Positions 54,194-64,000 of a stretch of DNA of 64,000 nucleotides are shown piece after piece. How positions within the stretch are numbered: the stretch's first letter is position 1; each line of letters begins with the position of its first letter. This DNA comes from Leisingera aquaemixtae (GTDB lineage Bacteria > Pseudomonadota > Alphaproteobacteria > Rhodobacterales > Rhodobacteraceae). The stretch covers positions 419,977 through 483,976 of the forward strand of contig NZ_CYSR01000021.1 of assembly GCF_001458395.1 (NCBI RefSeq). The letters are read 5' to 3'. Under the pieces are notes generated by a model that saw nothing but the letters and a program-made list of their open reading frames with translations, was not told the origin of the DNA and did not search any database. A program made the position numbers and the translations under genes.

Positions 54194-55597
54194 TCAGATC
54201 TCCAGGATCTTGCCCGGGTTCATGATGTTCTCCGGATCCAGCGCCGCCTTGACCGCCGCCATATAGCGGATTGCCGGGCCCAGTTCCTTTTGCAGATAGG
54301 GGCGCTTGCCCTGGCCGATGCCATGTTCGCCGGTGCAGGTGCCGTCCATGGAAATCGCCAGATCGTTGAGCCAGCCGACAAACTCATCCGCCTTCTGACG
54401 CTCGGTACTGCTGTCCATGTCGATGAGCAGCAGCGCGTGGAAGTTGCCGTCGCCTACATGGCCGACGATCGGCGCCATCAGCCCCATGCCCTCAGCCTTG
54501 TCCCGCGCAGCGCCGACGCATTCCGCCAGCTTGGAGATCGGCACGCAGACATCGGTGGAGATCCCCTTGGCGCCGGGGCGCAGCTGCAGGCTGGCCCAGT
54601 ACATGTCATGGCGCGCCTGCCACAGCTTGTTGCGCTCCTCCGGCGTCGAGGTGGCGGCAATGTCAAAGCCGCCGAACTCTTCGGCGATGGAGGCAAACAT
54701 GTCCGACTGCTCCACCACGCCCGCGTCAGAGCCGTGGAATTCCAAGAGCAGCAGGGGCGTTTCCGGCAGGTCCAGCCCGGAATAGGCATTGGCGGCGCGC
54801 ACGCTGAGCGCATCCAGAAGCTCGATCCGGGCGACGGGAATGCCGTACTGGATGGTCATCATCACCGCGCGGCAGGCGTCGTCCACGGTGCGGAACGAAC
54901 AGCGGGCCGAGCGGACCGCCTCAGGGATGCCCTGCAGCTTCAGCGTCAGTTCGGTGATCAGGCCCAGGGTGCCCTCGCTGCCGACCAGAAGCCGGGTGAG
55001 GTCATAGCCGGCCGAGGATTTCTTGGCCCGTTGAGCGGTGCGGATCACGCCGCCGTCGGCCATCACCGCCTCCAGGCTGAGCACATTGTCCTTCATGGTG
55101 CCATAGCGCACCGCGTTGGTGCCGGAGGCCCGCGTCGCCGCCATGCCGCCGAGCGAGGCATTGGCGCCGGGATCGATCGGAAAGAACAGGCCCTGGTCGC
55201 GCAGGTAGGTGTTGAGCTGCTCGCGGGTGACGCCGGGCTGCACCACCACGTCCAGATCCTCGGCATGGACCGCGAGGATCTTGTCCATCCGCATCATGTC
55301 GATGCAGATGCCGCCGGCGGGCGCGTTGACATGGCCCTCCAGCGAGGTGCCGGTGCCGAAGGGGATGACCGGCACGCCGTATTCGGCGCAGACCGCGACG
55401 ATGTCCGAAACCTCTTCGGTGGAGGTGGGGAATACCACCGCGTCGGGCGCCTGATTGACGATCCAGGTCGTGGTGTGGCCGTGCTGTTCGCATATGGCCT
55501 GCCCGGTCTGCATCCGGCTTCCGAAACGCTCTTTCAGTGTTTCGATTGCGGCCTCGATACCGGCCTCGTTGCGCGGCAGTGAGGTGGCTTGCACCAT
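54194..55597 (-). CDS. FAD-linked oxidase, D-lactate dehydrogenase (cytochrome)-like
   Basis: A 467-residue flavoprotein of the GlcD/LDHD group. The FAD_binding_4 domain has VIPFGTGTSLEGHVNAPAGG and DPGANASLGGMAATRASG. The C-terminal FAD-oxidase domain has VGHVGDGNFHALLLID (metal-binding His) and TCTGEHGIGQGK. It probably oxidises D-lactate or a related 2-hydroxy acid and passes electrons to the respiratory chain. GlcE/GlcF partners are absent, so the single-subunit Dld type is favoured over glycolate oxidase. Confidence 0.85.
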   Translation of the reverse strand: MVQATSLPRNEAGIEAAIETLKERFGSRMQTGQAICEQHGHTTTWIVNQAPDAVVFPTSTEEVSDIVAVCAEYGVPVIPFGTGTSLEGHVNAPAGGICIDMMRMDKILAVHAEDLDVVVQPGVTREQLNTYLRDQGLFFPIDPGANASLGGMAATRASGTNAVRYGTMKDNVLSLEAVMADGGVIRTAQRAKKSSAGYDLTRLLVGSEGTLGLITELTLKLQGIPEAVRSARCSFRTVDDACRAVMMTIQYGIPVARIELLDALSVRAANAYSGLDLPETPLLLLEFHGSDAGVVEQSDMFASIAEEFGGFDIAATSTPEERNKLWQARHDMYWASLQLRPGAKGISTDVCVPISKLAECVGAARDKAEGMGLMAPIVGHVGDGNFHALLLIDMDSSTERQKADEFVGWLNDLAISMDGTCTGEHGIGQGKRPYLQKELGPAIRYMAAVKAALDPENIMNPGKILEI

Positions 55598-55704
55598 GAT
55601 CGGTCTCCCCCAGAAAAATTCACCTGTTAACCTACGCGCCGCTGCCGGAGTTCAGCAATACCCAGAACCCCGTAGGCCCGGCGCGGCCGCCGGGCGGAAC
55701 ACCC

Positions 55705-57495
55705 TCAGCCGCCCAGGGCAATCCCCTCGCGGCGCGGGTCGGCGGCGCCTTTCAGCCCCTCGCCGATCTCAATCGCATGCAGGCCGGAGGTCAGGTCGCG
55801 GGCGTTCACCTCAAAGCCCAGCTCCGTCAGCGCCTCCGACAGGTCCTCAGCGCTGGTGCCGGCCTCCAGGTCATAGGTGCCGAACCGGTTGACCAGATGC
55901 GGCAGCGCCAGCGCCTCCTGGATGTTCAGGCCCCAATCGGCCCAGGCGATGATGGATTTTGCCACATAACCGATGATGCGGCTGCCGCCGGGGGAGCCGA
56001 TGGCCAGCACCGGCTTGCCCTCGCGCAGCACAATCGCCGGCGCCATCGAAGAGCGCGGCCGCTTGCCGGGCGCCAGCCGGTTGGCAATCGGCACGCCATT
56101 GGCATGGGTCCGGAACGAGAAATCCGTCAGCTCGTTGTTCAGCAGGAAGCCCGCCGCCATCAGCCGCGCGCCAAAGGCGTTTTCAATCGTCGTGGTCATC
56201 GACAGCACGTTGCCATAGCTGTCCACGATGGAGATATGCGAGGTCGAGGGCAGCTCGATCGACTCGTCATCGGCCAGCTCCGGCACCAGGCCCGCATGGT
56301 CGAACTCGGGCGATCCCGGCGCCGTTTCCGGCAGCGCATCATCGCCCTGCAGCAGCTCTGCCCGGGACGCCAGGTAATCCGCCGCCACCAGCCCGTGGGT
56401 GGGCACCGGCACAAAATCGCTGTCGGCCATGTAGCGGCCCCGGTCGGCAAAGGCGAGGCGGGAGGCATCGCCGATCAGCCGCCAGGCCTCGGCGCTGTCC
56501 GCCCCCAGCGCGGCCAGGTCATAGGCGTTCAGCATCCCCAGGATCTGCCCCACGGTCAGCGCGCCGGAGGACGGCGGGCCCATGCCGCAGGCCTCGAAAT
56601 CGCGGTAGGCGACACAGACCGCCGGGCGCTCCTTGACATGGTAGAGCGCAAGATCGGTGGCCGACAGCACCCCCGGGTTGCCCTCGGCCGTGGTGACGGC
56701 GTGAACGATCTCTGCGGCGATCGGTCCGGAGTAAAACGCCCCGGCCCCCTCCCGTGCCAGCGCCCGCAGGGTTGCGGCATACGCGGGGTTCAGCAGCGTG
56801 GCCCCGTCCTGCACCGGCTCGCCCTCCGGCAGGAAGTAGGCGGCGGTGGCCGGGAACCGCGCCAGCCGCTCGGCATCGCGCTCCACCAGGCCGGCCAGGC
56901 GCGGCGAGACGGCAAAGCCCTCCTCCGCCAGCCGGATCGCCGGTTCAAACAGCGACGGCCAGTTGGCCTGCCCCCAGCGGCGGTGCGCCGCCTCCAGCAA
57001 TGCGGGCGTGCCCGGCGTGCCGACAGAGCGGCCGCCGACAACCGCGTCAAAAAACTCCAGCGGCTCGCCGTCTTCATCCTGGAACAGCGTCGGCACTGCA
57101 GCCAGCGGTGCGGTCTCGCGCCCGTCCAGCGTCGTCACCTCGCCAGTGGCGGCATCGTACCAGACCAGAAACGCGCCGCCGCCAAGGCCCGAGGATTGCG
57201 GCTCGACCAGACCCAGCACGGTCTGCACCGCCACCATCGCATCCGCGGCGGTGCCGCCCGCGCGCAGAACCGTGGCGCCGGCCTCCGCCGCATGCGGGTT
57301 GGCGGCGGCAACCATCCAGTTTTCCGCCTCCACCGGGCGGCCTGCGGCCTTGGCCTCCAGCGCGGCGGCCACCTCCGGCGAAATCGTCTCGAACGTGCCG
57401 GCGGTGGCGCCTTCGGGTGCGACCGCATCGGCGGCCTCCTGCGCGGCGGCGGATCCGGCGGCAAGCGCGGCAGTGGCCAGAATCAGATACTTCAT
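55705..57495 (-). CDS. ggt: gamma-glutamyltransferase
   Basis: A 596-residue periplasmic Ntn-hydrolase that cleaves gamma-glutamyl bonds, for example in glutathione. Residues 1-18 form a signal peptide (ending SAAAQE). Autocleavage is expected before the Thr in LPSTSHISIVDSYGN, which becomes the nucleophile of the small subunit. GSPGGSRIIGYV and the N-terminal AANPHAAEAGATVLRAGGTA are family signatures. Confidence 0.92.
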   Translation of the reverse strand: MKYLILATAALAAGSAAAQEAADAVAPEGATAGTFETISPEVAAALEAKAAGRPVEAENWMVAAANPHAAEAGATVLRAGGTAADAMVAVQTVLGLVEPQSSGLGGGAFLVWYDAATGEVTTLDGRETAPLAAVPTLFQDEDGEPLEFFDAVVGGRSVGTPGTPALLEAAHRRWGQANWPSLFEPAIRLAEEGFAVSPRLAGLVERDAERLARFPATAAYFLPEGEPVQDGATLLNPAYAATLRALAREGAGAFYSGPIAAEIVHAVTTAEGNPGVLSATDLALYHVKERPAVCVAYRDFEACGMGPPSSGALTVGQILGMLNAYDLAALGADSAEAWRLIGDASRLAFADRGRYMADSDFVPVPTHGLVAADYLASRAELLQGDDALPETAPGSPEFDHAGLVPELADDESIELPSTSHISIVDSYGNVLSMTTTIENAFGARLMAAGFLLNNELTDFSFRTHANGVPIANRLAPGKRPRSSMAPAIVLREGKPVLAIGSPGGSRIIGYVAKSIIAWADWGLNIQEALALPHLVNRFGTYDLEAGTSAEDLSEALTELGFEVNARDLTSGLHAIEIGEGLKGAADPRREGIALGG

Positions 57496-57536
57496 GAAAG
57501 TTCTCCCCTAAATTTCCGGCCAGCTGCCCCGGACGC

Positions 57537-58523
57537 TTACAGCATCGACGGCACCACCTGATCCGGCGGCCGGTGGCCGTCCTCGAACGTCTTGATGTTC
57601 AGCAGCACCTTCTCGCCCATCTCGATCCGCCCCTCGATGGTGGCCGACCCCATATGCGGCAGCAGCACCACATTGGGCAGCTCGCGCAGCCGCGGGTTGA
57701 TGTCGGTGCCGTGCTCATAGACGTCAAGGCCCGCGCCCGCGATCTCGCCGGCGCGCAGCATCCGGGTCAGCGCCATCTCGTCGATCACCTCGCCGCGCGA
57801 GGTGTTCACGATCACCGCCGAGGGCTTCATCAGCTTCAAGCGCCGCGCGTTCATCAAATGGAAGGTCGAGGGCGTCGACGGGCAGTTGACCGAGATCACA
57901 TCCATCCGCGCCACCATCTGATCGAGGCTGTCCCAATAGGTGGCCTCCAGCTTCTCCTCCACCTCGGGGCGCAGGCGGCGGCGGTTGTGGTAATGGATCT
58001 GCATGCCAAAGGCCGCGGCGCGTTTGGCCACCGCCTGGCCGATCCGGCCCATCCCCAGGATGCCCAGACGGCGCCCGGCAATACGCCCGCCCAGAAACGC
58101 GGTCGGCGCCCAGCCCTGCCAGTCGCCCTTCTGCATCACCGTCAGCCCTTCGGGCATCCGGCGCACCACCGCCATGACCAGCGCCATCGCCATATCGGCG
58201 GTGTCATCGGTCAGCACGCCGGGCGTGTTGGACACCAGGATGCCGCGCTGGCGGGCGGTGGCGACATCAATGTGATCCACCCCCGCACCGTAATTGGCAA
58301 TCAGTTTCAGCCGGTCACCCGCCTGGCCCAGCAGCCCCGCATCAATGGTATCAGTGACAGTAGGCACCAGCACATCGGCATCCTTCACCGCCGCGGCCAG
58401 CTCGGTCCGGGTCATCGGCGTGTCATCCTCACGCAGGCGCACATCAAACAGCTCGCTCAGCCGGGTCTCCACAGGTTCCGGCAACCGTCGCGTAACGACA
58501 ACACTCAGTCGGTCTCTTGGCAC
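57537..58523 (-). CDS. D-2-hydroxyacid dehydrogenase (glyoxylate/hydroxypyruvate reductase-like)
   Basis: A 328-residue NAD(P)-dependent enzyme. The Rossmann motif LGILGMGRIGQAVAKRAAAF and the catalytic Arg (NTSRGEVID), Glu (DVYEHG) and His (LLPHMGSATI) are all present. It probably reduces glyoxylate or hydroxypyruvate. The start is GTG at 58523. It ends 41 bases before the ggt start on the same strand, so they could share a transcript. Confidence 0.9.
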   Translation of the reverse strand: MPRDRLSVVVTRRLPEPVETRLSELFDVRLREDDTPMTRTELAAAVKDADVLVPTVTDTIDAGLLGQAGDRLKLIANYGAGVDHIDVATARQRGILVSNTPGVLTDDTADMAMALVMAVVRRMPEGLTVMQKGDWQGWAPTAFLGGRIAGRRLGILGMGRIGQAVAKRAAAFGMQIHYHNRRRLRPEVEEKLEATYWDSLDQMVARMDVISVNCPSTPSTFHLMNARRLKLMKPSAVIVNTSRGEVIDEMALTRMLRAGEIAGAGLDVYEHGTDINPRLRELPNVVLLPHMGSATIEGRIEMGEKVLLNIKTFEDGHRPPDQVVPSML

Positions 58524-58725
58524 TTGTGCTCTCCCTTGGGCTTTTCAATCCGCACGCCTCCATGGCATCGTGGCGCAGGACGCGGGAAGGCACAAGAACC
58601 CAAGCGCATTCCCTCGCCCGCAGGCCGGTATTTTACCGCCGCGGCCGGGGGCAACAGAAGACGGGCAGAAGACCGGAACAACAGGCTGGGCCCAGCCTGG
58701 CCGGGCAAGAAGAGGCGATCAGGCA

Positions 58726-59238
58726 GTGAGACAAGCGGCAATGGCCATCCGCCATCTGGCGGCAGCAGCGGTATCCCTGGCGCTGGCAGGCGCCGCCTGT
58801 GCCGCCGAATCCCGCGGGCCTGTCACCAACCTCCCCCTGCCCCGCTATGTCTCGATGAAGGCGGCCACCGGCAATGTGCGCCGCGGGCCGTCGCTCACCC
58901 ACAAGATCGACTGGGTGTTCAAACGCCGCGGCATGCCGCTGGAGATCACGGCTGAGTACGGCCACTGGCGCCGGGTGCAGGACCGCGACGGCGCTGGCGG
59001 CTGGGTGCATTACGCGCTGCTCTCTGGCGTGCGCACCGTGCTGGTGGAGGAAGACATGCTGACAGTCCACGCCCGCCCCGACACCCGCGCGCCGGTGACG
59101 GCCGCCTTTGAACTGGGCGTGGTTGCCCGCCTTGGCGAATGCGAGACCAACTGGTGCGAGATCTCGGCCGGCGGCTACAGCGGCTGGGCGCCCAAGAAAA
59201 AGCTTTGGGGCGTCGCCCCGGACGAGCTGCGCGAATAA
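58726..59238 (+). CDS. exported SH3-domain protein
   Basis: A protein of about 170 residues. The N-terminus is a signal peptide (HLAAAAVSLALAGAACAAE). Two bacterial SH3-type repeats follow (GNVRRGPSLTHKIDWVFKRR; VHARPDTRAPVTAAFELG with SGWAPKKKLWGV). Such proteins bind peptidoglycan or the cell envelope. GTG at 58726 is chosen because AGAAGAGG precedes it; the ATG at 58741 is an equally good start by protein sequence. Confidence 0.78.
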   Translation: MRQAAMAIRHLAAAAVSLALAGAACAAESRGPVTNLPLPRYVSMKAATGNVRRGPSLTHKIDWVFKRRGMPLEITAEYGHWRRVQDRDGAGGWVHYALLSGVRTVLVEEDMLTVHARPDTRAPVTAAFELGVVARLGECETNWCEISAGGYSGWAPKKKLWGVAPDELRE

Positions 59239-59250
59239 CGCCTCCCGCCG

Positions 59251-59316
59251 TTTTCATTTTTCCCCAAATACTCCGGGGTGAATTGGGCCCAAGGCCCAAG
59301 AGGGGCAGCGCCCCTC
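59251..59316. repeat. family-3 composite palindromic element
   Basis: The head TTTTCATTTTTCCCCAAATA (59251-59270) with CTCC is followed by GGGG, the stem TTGGGCC-CAA-GGCCCAA (59283-59299) and the stem GAGGGGC-AGC-GCCCCTC (59300-59316). The head matches the arm at 54124-54146, and the tail matches the in-frame insert in xdhA. Confidence 0.75.
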
Positions 59317-59532
59317 CCTTCTGCCGCGGCAATCCGCGCGGGCGGCTGGTGCGCCAGACCATTGCACCCGCAGCAAGGGTGTTCTACATGAGGGCCGTAC
59401 CTATGGCTGCCAAAGCCGGTTCCGGCCCGGTTTCCCGGGCCCCGCTTCGGCAGCACCGGAATACCCAAACCGGCGCGGCCCTGCTGCGCTGAAGACATCA
59501 AAGCCTCCGAGATCGCTGAAAGGTTGTGGAAC

Positions 59533-61746
59533 ATGGCAGAAAATCAAACCCCGGACATATTGTATACCATTGTAGACGAAGCGCCCGAACTGGCCTCGGC
59601 ATCTTTCCTGCCGATCATCCGCAAGTTCGCCGCCGCCGCCGGTGTCTCTGTCGGCACCAAGGATATTTCGCTGGCGGGCCGCATCCTCGCCGCCTTCCCG
59701 GAAAACCTGACCGAAGAGCAGCGCCAGAGCGACGACCTGGCAGAGCTGGGCGAGCTGGTGAAAACCCCGGACGCCAACGTGATCAAACTGCCCAACATCT
59801 CCGCTTCGGTGCCGCAGCTGGTGGCCGCCGTCACCGAGCTGCAGGGCCAGGGCTATGACCTCCCGAACTACCCGGAAGAGCCGAAGACCGCAGAAGAAAA
59901 GTCCATCCGCGCCCGCTATGATGCCATCAAGGGCTCGGCGGTGAACCCGGTTCTGCGCGAAGGCAACTCCGACCGCCGCGCCGCCAAGGCAGTCAAGAAC
60001 TTCGCCCAGAAGAACCCGCATTCGATGGGCGAATGGTCCGCGGACAGCAAGACCAAAGTAACGTCGATGCCGGGCAACGACTTCTATGCAAACGAGAAAT
60101 CCGCGACCATCACCGCCGCGCAGGCGGGTGACGCGAAGATTGAGTTTGTTGGCAAGGACGGCTCCGTCTCCGTGCTGAAGGACAGCTGGCCGCTGGCAGA
60201 GGGCACCGTGGCCGACGCCACCTTCATGTCCGCCAAGGCGCTGTCGGCGTTCCTGAAGGACGCCATCGAGGACACCAAGGCAGACGGCACCATGTTCTCG
60301 CTGCACCTCAAAGCCACCATGATGAAGGTCTCCGACCCGATCATCTTCGGCCACGCGGTCAAGGCCTGGCTGGCACCGGTGTTCGAGCAGTTCGGCCCGC
60401 AGTTGGAGGCCCTGGGCGTTGACCCGAACTCCGGCCTTGGCGACCTCTTGAACCGGGTCAAGGGCAACCCGGAAATCATGGCCGCCATCGACGCGGTGCG
60501 CGCCGAGCGCCCCTCCATGTACATGGTCGACAGCGACAAGGGCATCACCAACCTGCACGTGCCGTCTGACGTGATTATCGACGCCTCGATGCCTGCGGTG
60601 ATCCGGGCCGGCGGCAAGGGCTGGGACGAGAACGGCACCAAGGGCGACACCAACTGCGTGATCCCCGACAACTGCTATGCGCCGGTCTATGACGAGAGCA
60701 TCAAGTTCTTCAAGGAAAACGGCGCGCTGAACCCGGCCACCGCCGGCGCCGTCGCCAACGTCGGCCTGATGGCGCAGAAGGCTGAGGAATACGGCTCCCA
60801 CCCCACCACCTTCGAGGCGCCTGCCGATGGCACCATCCGGGTGGTTCTGGCCAATGGCGAGACGCTGCACAGCCACGAGGTTGAAGCGGGCGACATCTGG
60901 CGCTCCTGCACCGTCAAGAAAGCGCCGATCGAGAACTGGATCCAGCTGGCGCTGGACCGTCAGCGGCTGACCGGCTCCGAGGCGATCTTCTGGCTGGACG
61001 CAAACCGCGCCCATGACGCCGAGCTGATCAAATACGTGCAGCCGGCGCTGGAAGCCGCGGGCGTTGCGGACAAGTTCCTGATCCTGGCGCCGCGCGAAGC
61101 CACCCGCCAGAGCCTCGAAACCATCACCAAGGGCGAGGACAGCATCGCCATCACCGGCAACGTGCTGCGCGACTATCTGACCGACCTGTTCCCGATCCTG
61201 GAGCTGGGCACCTCGGCCAAGATGCTGTCGATCGTCAAGCTGATGAACGGCGGCGGCCTGTTCGAGACCGGCGCCGGCGGCTCTGCCCCGAAACACGTGC
61301 AGCAGCTGGTCGAGGAAAACCACCTGCGCTGGGATTCGATGGGTGAATTCTGCGCGCTGGGGGAATCGCTGAACTTCCTCGCCGACAGCAAGGGCAACAA
61401 GAAGGCCGGCGTGCTGGGCGCCGCGGCTGAGGACGCCACTCAGGGCATCCTTGACAACAACCGCTCGCCCTCGCGCAAGGTGGGTGAGCCGGACAACCGC
61501 GACAGCCACTACTGGTTTGCCCGCTACTGGGCCGAAGCACTGGCGGCGCAGACCGAGGACGCAGAGCTGGCGGCGCATTTCGCCCCCATTGCAGAGGAAC
61601 TCGGCGCCAAGGAAGAGCAGATCATCAGCGAACTGGCCGCGGCCCAGGGCGGCGCCGTTGACATCGGCGGCTACTACAACCCAAGCGCTGAGCTGAAAGC
61701 CAAAGTGATGCGCCCCTCGCAGACGCTGAACGCGATCATCGGCTGA
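59533..61746 (+). CDS. icd: NADP-dependent isocitrate dehydrogenase, monomeric type
   Basis: A 737-residue monomeric IDH of the TCA cycle that converts isocitrate to 2-oxoglutarate and makes NADPH. Length and segments such as FADMSDAD-type loops (here [15 protein letters not shown]), [19 protein letters not shown] and [19 protein letters not shown] are characteristic and unlike the 400-residue dimeric enzyme. ATG 59533 is preferred over an in-frame TTG at 59524. A terminator follows. Confidence 0.94.
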   Translation: MAENQTPDILYTIVDEAPELASASFLPIIRKFAAAAGVSVGTKDISLAGRILAAFPENLTEEQRQSDDLAELGELVKTPDANVIKLPNISASVPQLVAAVTELQGQGYDLPNYPEEPKTAEEKSIRARYDAIKGSAVNPVLREGNSDRRAAKAVKNFAQKNPHSMGEWSADSKTKVTSMPGNDFYANEKSATITAAQAGDAKIEFVGKDGSVSVLKDSWPLAEGTVADATFMSAKALSAFLKDAIEDTKADGTMFSLHLKATMMKVSDPIIFGHAVKAWLAPVFEQFGPQLEALGVDPNSGLGDLLNRVKGNPEIMAAIDAVRAERPSMYMVDSDKGITNLHVPSDVIIDASMPAVIRAGGKGWDENGTKGDTNCVIPDNCYAPVYDESIKFFKENGALNPATAGAVANVGLMAQKAEEYGSHPTTFEAPADGTIRVVLANGETLHSHEVEAGDIWRSCTVKKAPIENWIQLALDRQRLTGSEAIFWLDANRAHDAELIKYVQPALEAAGVADKFLILAPREATRQSLETITKGEDSIAITGNVLRDYLTDLFPILELGTSAKMLSIVKLMNGGGLFETGAGGSAPKHVQQLVEENHLRWDSMGEFCALGESLNFLADSKGNKKAGVLGAAAEDATQGILDNNRSPSRKVGEPDNRDSHYWFARYWAEALAAQTEDAELAAHFAPIAEELGAKEEQIISELAAAQGGAVDIGGYYNPSAELKAKVMRPSQTLNAIIG

Positions 61747-61773
61747 TCCGCCAGGACCGTACCAAACAGAAAT

Positions 61774-61801
61774 CGCCCGGGGTCATCCCCCGGGCGTTTT
61801 T
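61774..61801. terminator. terminator between convergent icd and chemoreceptor genes
   Basis: CGCCCGGGG (61774-61782), loop, CCCCGGGCG (61788-61796), then TTTTT on the + strand. It lies 28 bases after icd and 23 bases before the end of the convergent chemoreceptor gene. Confidence 0.82.
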
Positions 61802-61823
61802 CATTTCAGGCCATGAGGTTGGA

Positions 61824-63731
61824 TCAGAAATCCTGCCACAGGTCCCTGGCGGCATTGCCTTCCGCCATTGCGGTGGGCTGCGGCGTGGCCTCCATATCCC
61901 AGTCGCTCGGCCCATGCGCGGTCGGCGCGGGCGCCGCGGCAGGCCGGGCCGGGACAGCCGCGGCCCGTGCCGGAGCGGCCGCGCGGGTGCCGGGGATCTT
62001 GAAGTGGGCAACCAGTCCGGTCAGCCTGGTGGCATCCTCCTTCAGCAGCTGACCGGCGGCAGTGGATTGCTCCACCATGGCAGCGTTCTGCTGGGTCACC
62101 TGGTCCAGCTGGGTGACACCGGTGTTGATTTCGGCCAGACCGGTCGACTGTTCCGCCGCCCCTTCGGCGATGCCGGACACCAGCTCCGAGATGTGGTTGA
62201 CCTGCGACACGATGCTTTGCAGTGCCTCGCCCGCCTTGCCAACCAGCTCCACGCCGCGCTCCACCTGGCCGGAGCTGTTGCTGATCAGGGTCTTGATCTC
62301 CATCGCGGCGTCCGAGGACCGCTGTGCCAGTGCCCGAACCTCCGAGGCCACCACCGCAAACCCGCGGCCCGCTTCCCCGGCTCTTGCCGCCTCGACCCCG
62401 GCATTCAGCGCCAGCAGGTTGGTTTGGAACGCAATATCGTCGATCACGCCGATGATCTGGGAAATCTGGTTGGAGGACTGCTCGATCTCGGTCATTGCCG
62501 ACACCGCGCTTTGCACCACCTCACCGCTGGTTTCGGCTTCGCGCTTGGCCTCCTCCATCGTCGCCTCGACGCTGCGGGCGCCCTCGGCGGCGGATTTGAC
62601 CGACGCGGTCAGCTCATCCAGCGCCGCCGCGGTCTGTTCCAGGGTCGCAGCCTGGCTCTCGGTGCGGTGCGACAGATCATCCGACGCCTGGCTGATCTCG
62701 CCCGCGCCGCTGCGGATGCTGTCGGCGGCAGCAATCACCTGCTCCACGGTCTGGCTGAGGGTCTGCGCGGTGCTGTTGAAGTCACGGCGCAGCTGCTCGT
62801 ATTCGGCCGGGAAGGTTTCGGTGATCTGAGCGGTCAGATCGCCATGCGACAGGTCGGACAGCTTGCTGCTGAGCGCCTCCACTACGCCGCTGCGGGTGGC
62901 CTCAAGCGCTTGCTGCTCCTGCTCCATGTCCTTCTGGCGGATCAGCGCCTCGCGGAACACATCCACGGCCCGGGCGATTTCCCCCAGTTCGCTGCGCACG
63001 CCGGCGGACGGGATTTCGCTTTCGGTGTCGCCTTCGGCCAGGCTGGTCATCCGGCTTTTCAGACCGTTCAGCGGCGCGGTCACGCTGCGGGTGATGAAAT
63101 AGGCCGCCACAGCAAGCAGCAGCAGACCGCCTCCGAGAACCGCCAGCGACTTGTTGCGCATGACAGCCACATCCGCCTCGATATCGGAGACATAGGCGCC
63201 GGTGCCGACAATCCAGCCGAACGGCTCAAAGGCCTGAACATAGCCGATCTTGGCCTCGATCACCTCGGAGTTGGGCTTCTTGAAGTAATAGGTCAGCTCC
63301 CCCGCCCCTTTGGCAGCCGCGATCTTTTCCAGCTCCTGGAAGACCTTGATGCCGGTCACATCCTCGTAACCGCCCTGGTTGGTGCCGACCCAGTCCGGCA
63401 CCGTGGGATGCGCCTGAACCACCAGGTCGTGGTCAAAGACAAACACATAGCCGGAGTCGCCAAAGCGCAGCGCGGTCAGCCGCTCGCGGCCGATATCGCG
63501 GGCCTGTTCCGGGGTGAACCGCCCGGTGCGGGTCCCTTCATCCAGATCCCGCAGCAGGCTGACCGCCGCATCGGTGACATTGTGCAGTTCCTTGTAGCGC
63601 ATCTCATAAGCGTTGTTCACAGCCTGGTTCAGCATCAGGAACGTGAGCAGGGCAGTCAATCCAAGCGCAAGCACGGCCAGCGAATAGATGCGGACGGGCA
63701 GACGGTAGAGAAAAGCGGGAAGTCGGGGCAT
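61824..63731 (-). CDS. methyl-accepting chemotaxis protein with Cache sensor
   Basis: A 635-residue chemoreceptor. A membrane helix (residues 13-35) precedes a single periplasmic Cache domain of about 150 residues ([26 protein letters not shown]). A second helix ([19 protein letters not shown]) and HAMP region follow, then the signalling domain with hairpin tip [20 protein letters not shown] and [20 protein letters not shown]. The last residues are DLWQDF, which resembles the xWxxF tether for CheR/CheB. The ligand is unknown, perhaps a small organic acid as in related Cache receptors. Confidence 0.92.
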   Translation of the reverse strand: MPRLPAFLYRLPVRIYSLAVLALGLTALLTFLMLNQAVNNAYEMRYKELHNVTDAAVSLLRDLDEGTRTGRFTPEQARDIGRERLTALRFGDSGYVFVFDHDLVVQAHPTVPDWVGTNQGGYEDVTGIKVFQELEKIAAAKGAGELTYYFKKPNSEVIEAKIGYVQAFEPFGWIVGTGAYVSDIEADVAVMRNKSLAVLGGGLLLLAVAAYFITRSVTAPLNGLKSRMTSLAEGDTESEIPSAGVRSELGEIARAVDVFREALIRQKDMEQEQQALEATRSGVVEALSSKLSDLSHGDLTAQITETFPAEYEQLRRDFNSTAQTLSQTVEQVIAAADSIRSGAGEISQASDDLSHRTESQAATLEQTAAALDELTASVKSAAEGARSVEATMEEAKREAETSGEVVQSAVSAMTEIEQSSNQISQIIGVIDDIAFQTNLLALNAGVEAARAGEAGRGFAVVASEVRALAQRSSDAAMEIKTLISNSSGQVERGVELVGKAGEALQSIVSQVNHISELVSGIAEGAAEQSTGLAEINTGVTQLDQVTQQNAAMVEQSTAAGQLLKEDATRLTGLVAHFKIPGTRAAAPARAAAVPARPAAAPAPTAHGPSDWDMEATPQPTAMAEGNAARDLWQDF

Positions 63732-64000
63732 GTTTGCAGAGCCTTCGTTGCAGGTCTATTGCCAACCTGTTTTAGGAGGCAGTCTCTAACAAACATTTAC
63801 TCCGAAGGCCCCTGAAGGGGGTTTGCCGCCGTTTCCCGCGAGGTTTTTGCCGCATTTTGAGTGGAATACCGGAAAAGCTGAGACCTGCCCCCGGTTCTGC
63901 GGCCCCGGCGCCCCGGTTCGGCTCTGTCCGGGCTTCGTTCGGGCTGGTGTTTTCCGGTTTTTGGAACGCAAAACCGCCGCTGGCGGTGTGCGCAGCGGCG
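63732..64000. other. upstream region of the chemoreceptor gene, window end
   Basis: No gene is supported. The chemoreceptor promoter should be here on the minus strand, but I could not identify hexamers. An ORF of 61 codons on the minus strand lacks features. Confidence 0.4.

Overview
The window looks like a chromosomal segment of a marine alphaproteobacterium of the Rhodobacteraceae (Roseobacter group: Leisingera/Phaeobacter/Ruegeria-like). This is an inference from high GC, gene families typical of that group (smo polyol operon, short HisG with HisZ, B12-dependent NrdJ, monomeric isocitrate dehydrogenase, DUF1489, DUF938) and Roseobacter-type intergenic palindromes. No taxon-specific marker such as rRNA is present, and I saw no tRNA or rRNA gene and no CRISPR array.

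Layout. Positions 1-14014 form one long catabolic block on the + strand. It holds the 3' part of a LacI-family regulator, a polyol ABC transporter (smoEFGK), sorbitol and mannitol dehydrogenases (smoS, mtlK), a PfkB sugar kinase, then zwf, edd, eda and pgi. Together they can take sorbitol/mannitol to fructose, fructose-6-P, glucose-6-P and, by Entner-Doudoroff, to pyruvate plus glyceraldehyde-3-P. The one step with no gene here is 6-phosphogluconolactonase. From 14 to 27 kb lie mainly housekeeping genes: a nucleotidyltransferase broken by a nonsense codon, a possible 21-residue micro-ORF on a strong terminator, nrdJ behind two NrdR-like boxes, DUF1489, a DJ-1/PfpI protein, hisS-hisZ-hisG, slyX, a histidine kinase with an ethylene-receptor-like membrane domain, and dnaE.

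From 27.7 to 37.3 kb a purine module joins xanthine dehydrogenase (xdhA, xdhB, xdhC) to a BMP-type nucleoside/purine ABC transporter, with start codons overlapping stops. From 37.5 to 44 kb are small metabolic genes: a VOC protein, an aldo/keto reductase, a DAO-type oxidase, DUF938, a CMD protein, a LysR regulator with an 11-base homopolymer in its coding sequence, a divergent PhnZ-like HD protein, a methyltransferase and an orphan ORF. From 44 to 50.5 kb is an accessory island with two head-to-head IS91-like elements, each a tyrosine recombinase plus a Y2-type transposase. From 50.5 to 64 kb are a dimethylglycine-dehydrogenase-like GcvT fusion, a D-lactate dehydrogenase-like flavoprotein, gamma-glutamyltransferase, a D-2-hydroxyacid dehydrogenase, an SH3 protein, monomeric icd and a chemoreceptor.

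The most unusual signal is a set of short palindromic mini-elements (about 30-46 bp). At least four copies of one family, with constant arms and a swappable stem-loop, sit inside the recombinase and transposase genes. Two of these are at the same codon position in the two diverged transposases, one in frame and one frame-breaking. A second family occurs between genes and inside the broken transposase. A third, more typical of intergenic DNA, is also found in frame inside xdhA. They explain most of the decay of the second IS91-like copy. Other points of note are the exact match in spacing of the ethylene-binding residues of plant ETR1 in the histidine kinase, the NrdR-type promoter of nrdJ, and the micro-ORFs upstream of zwf and downstream of pgi.
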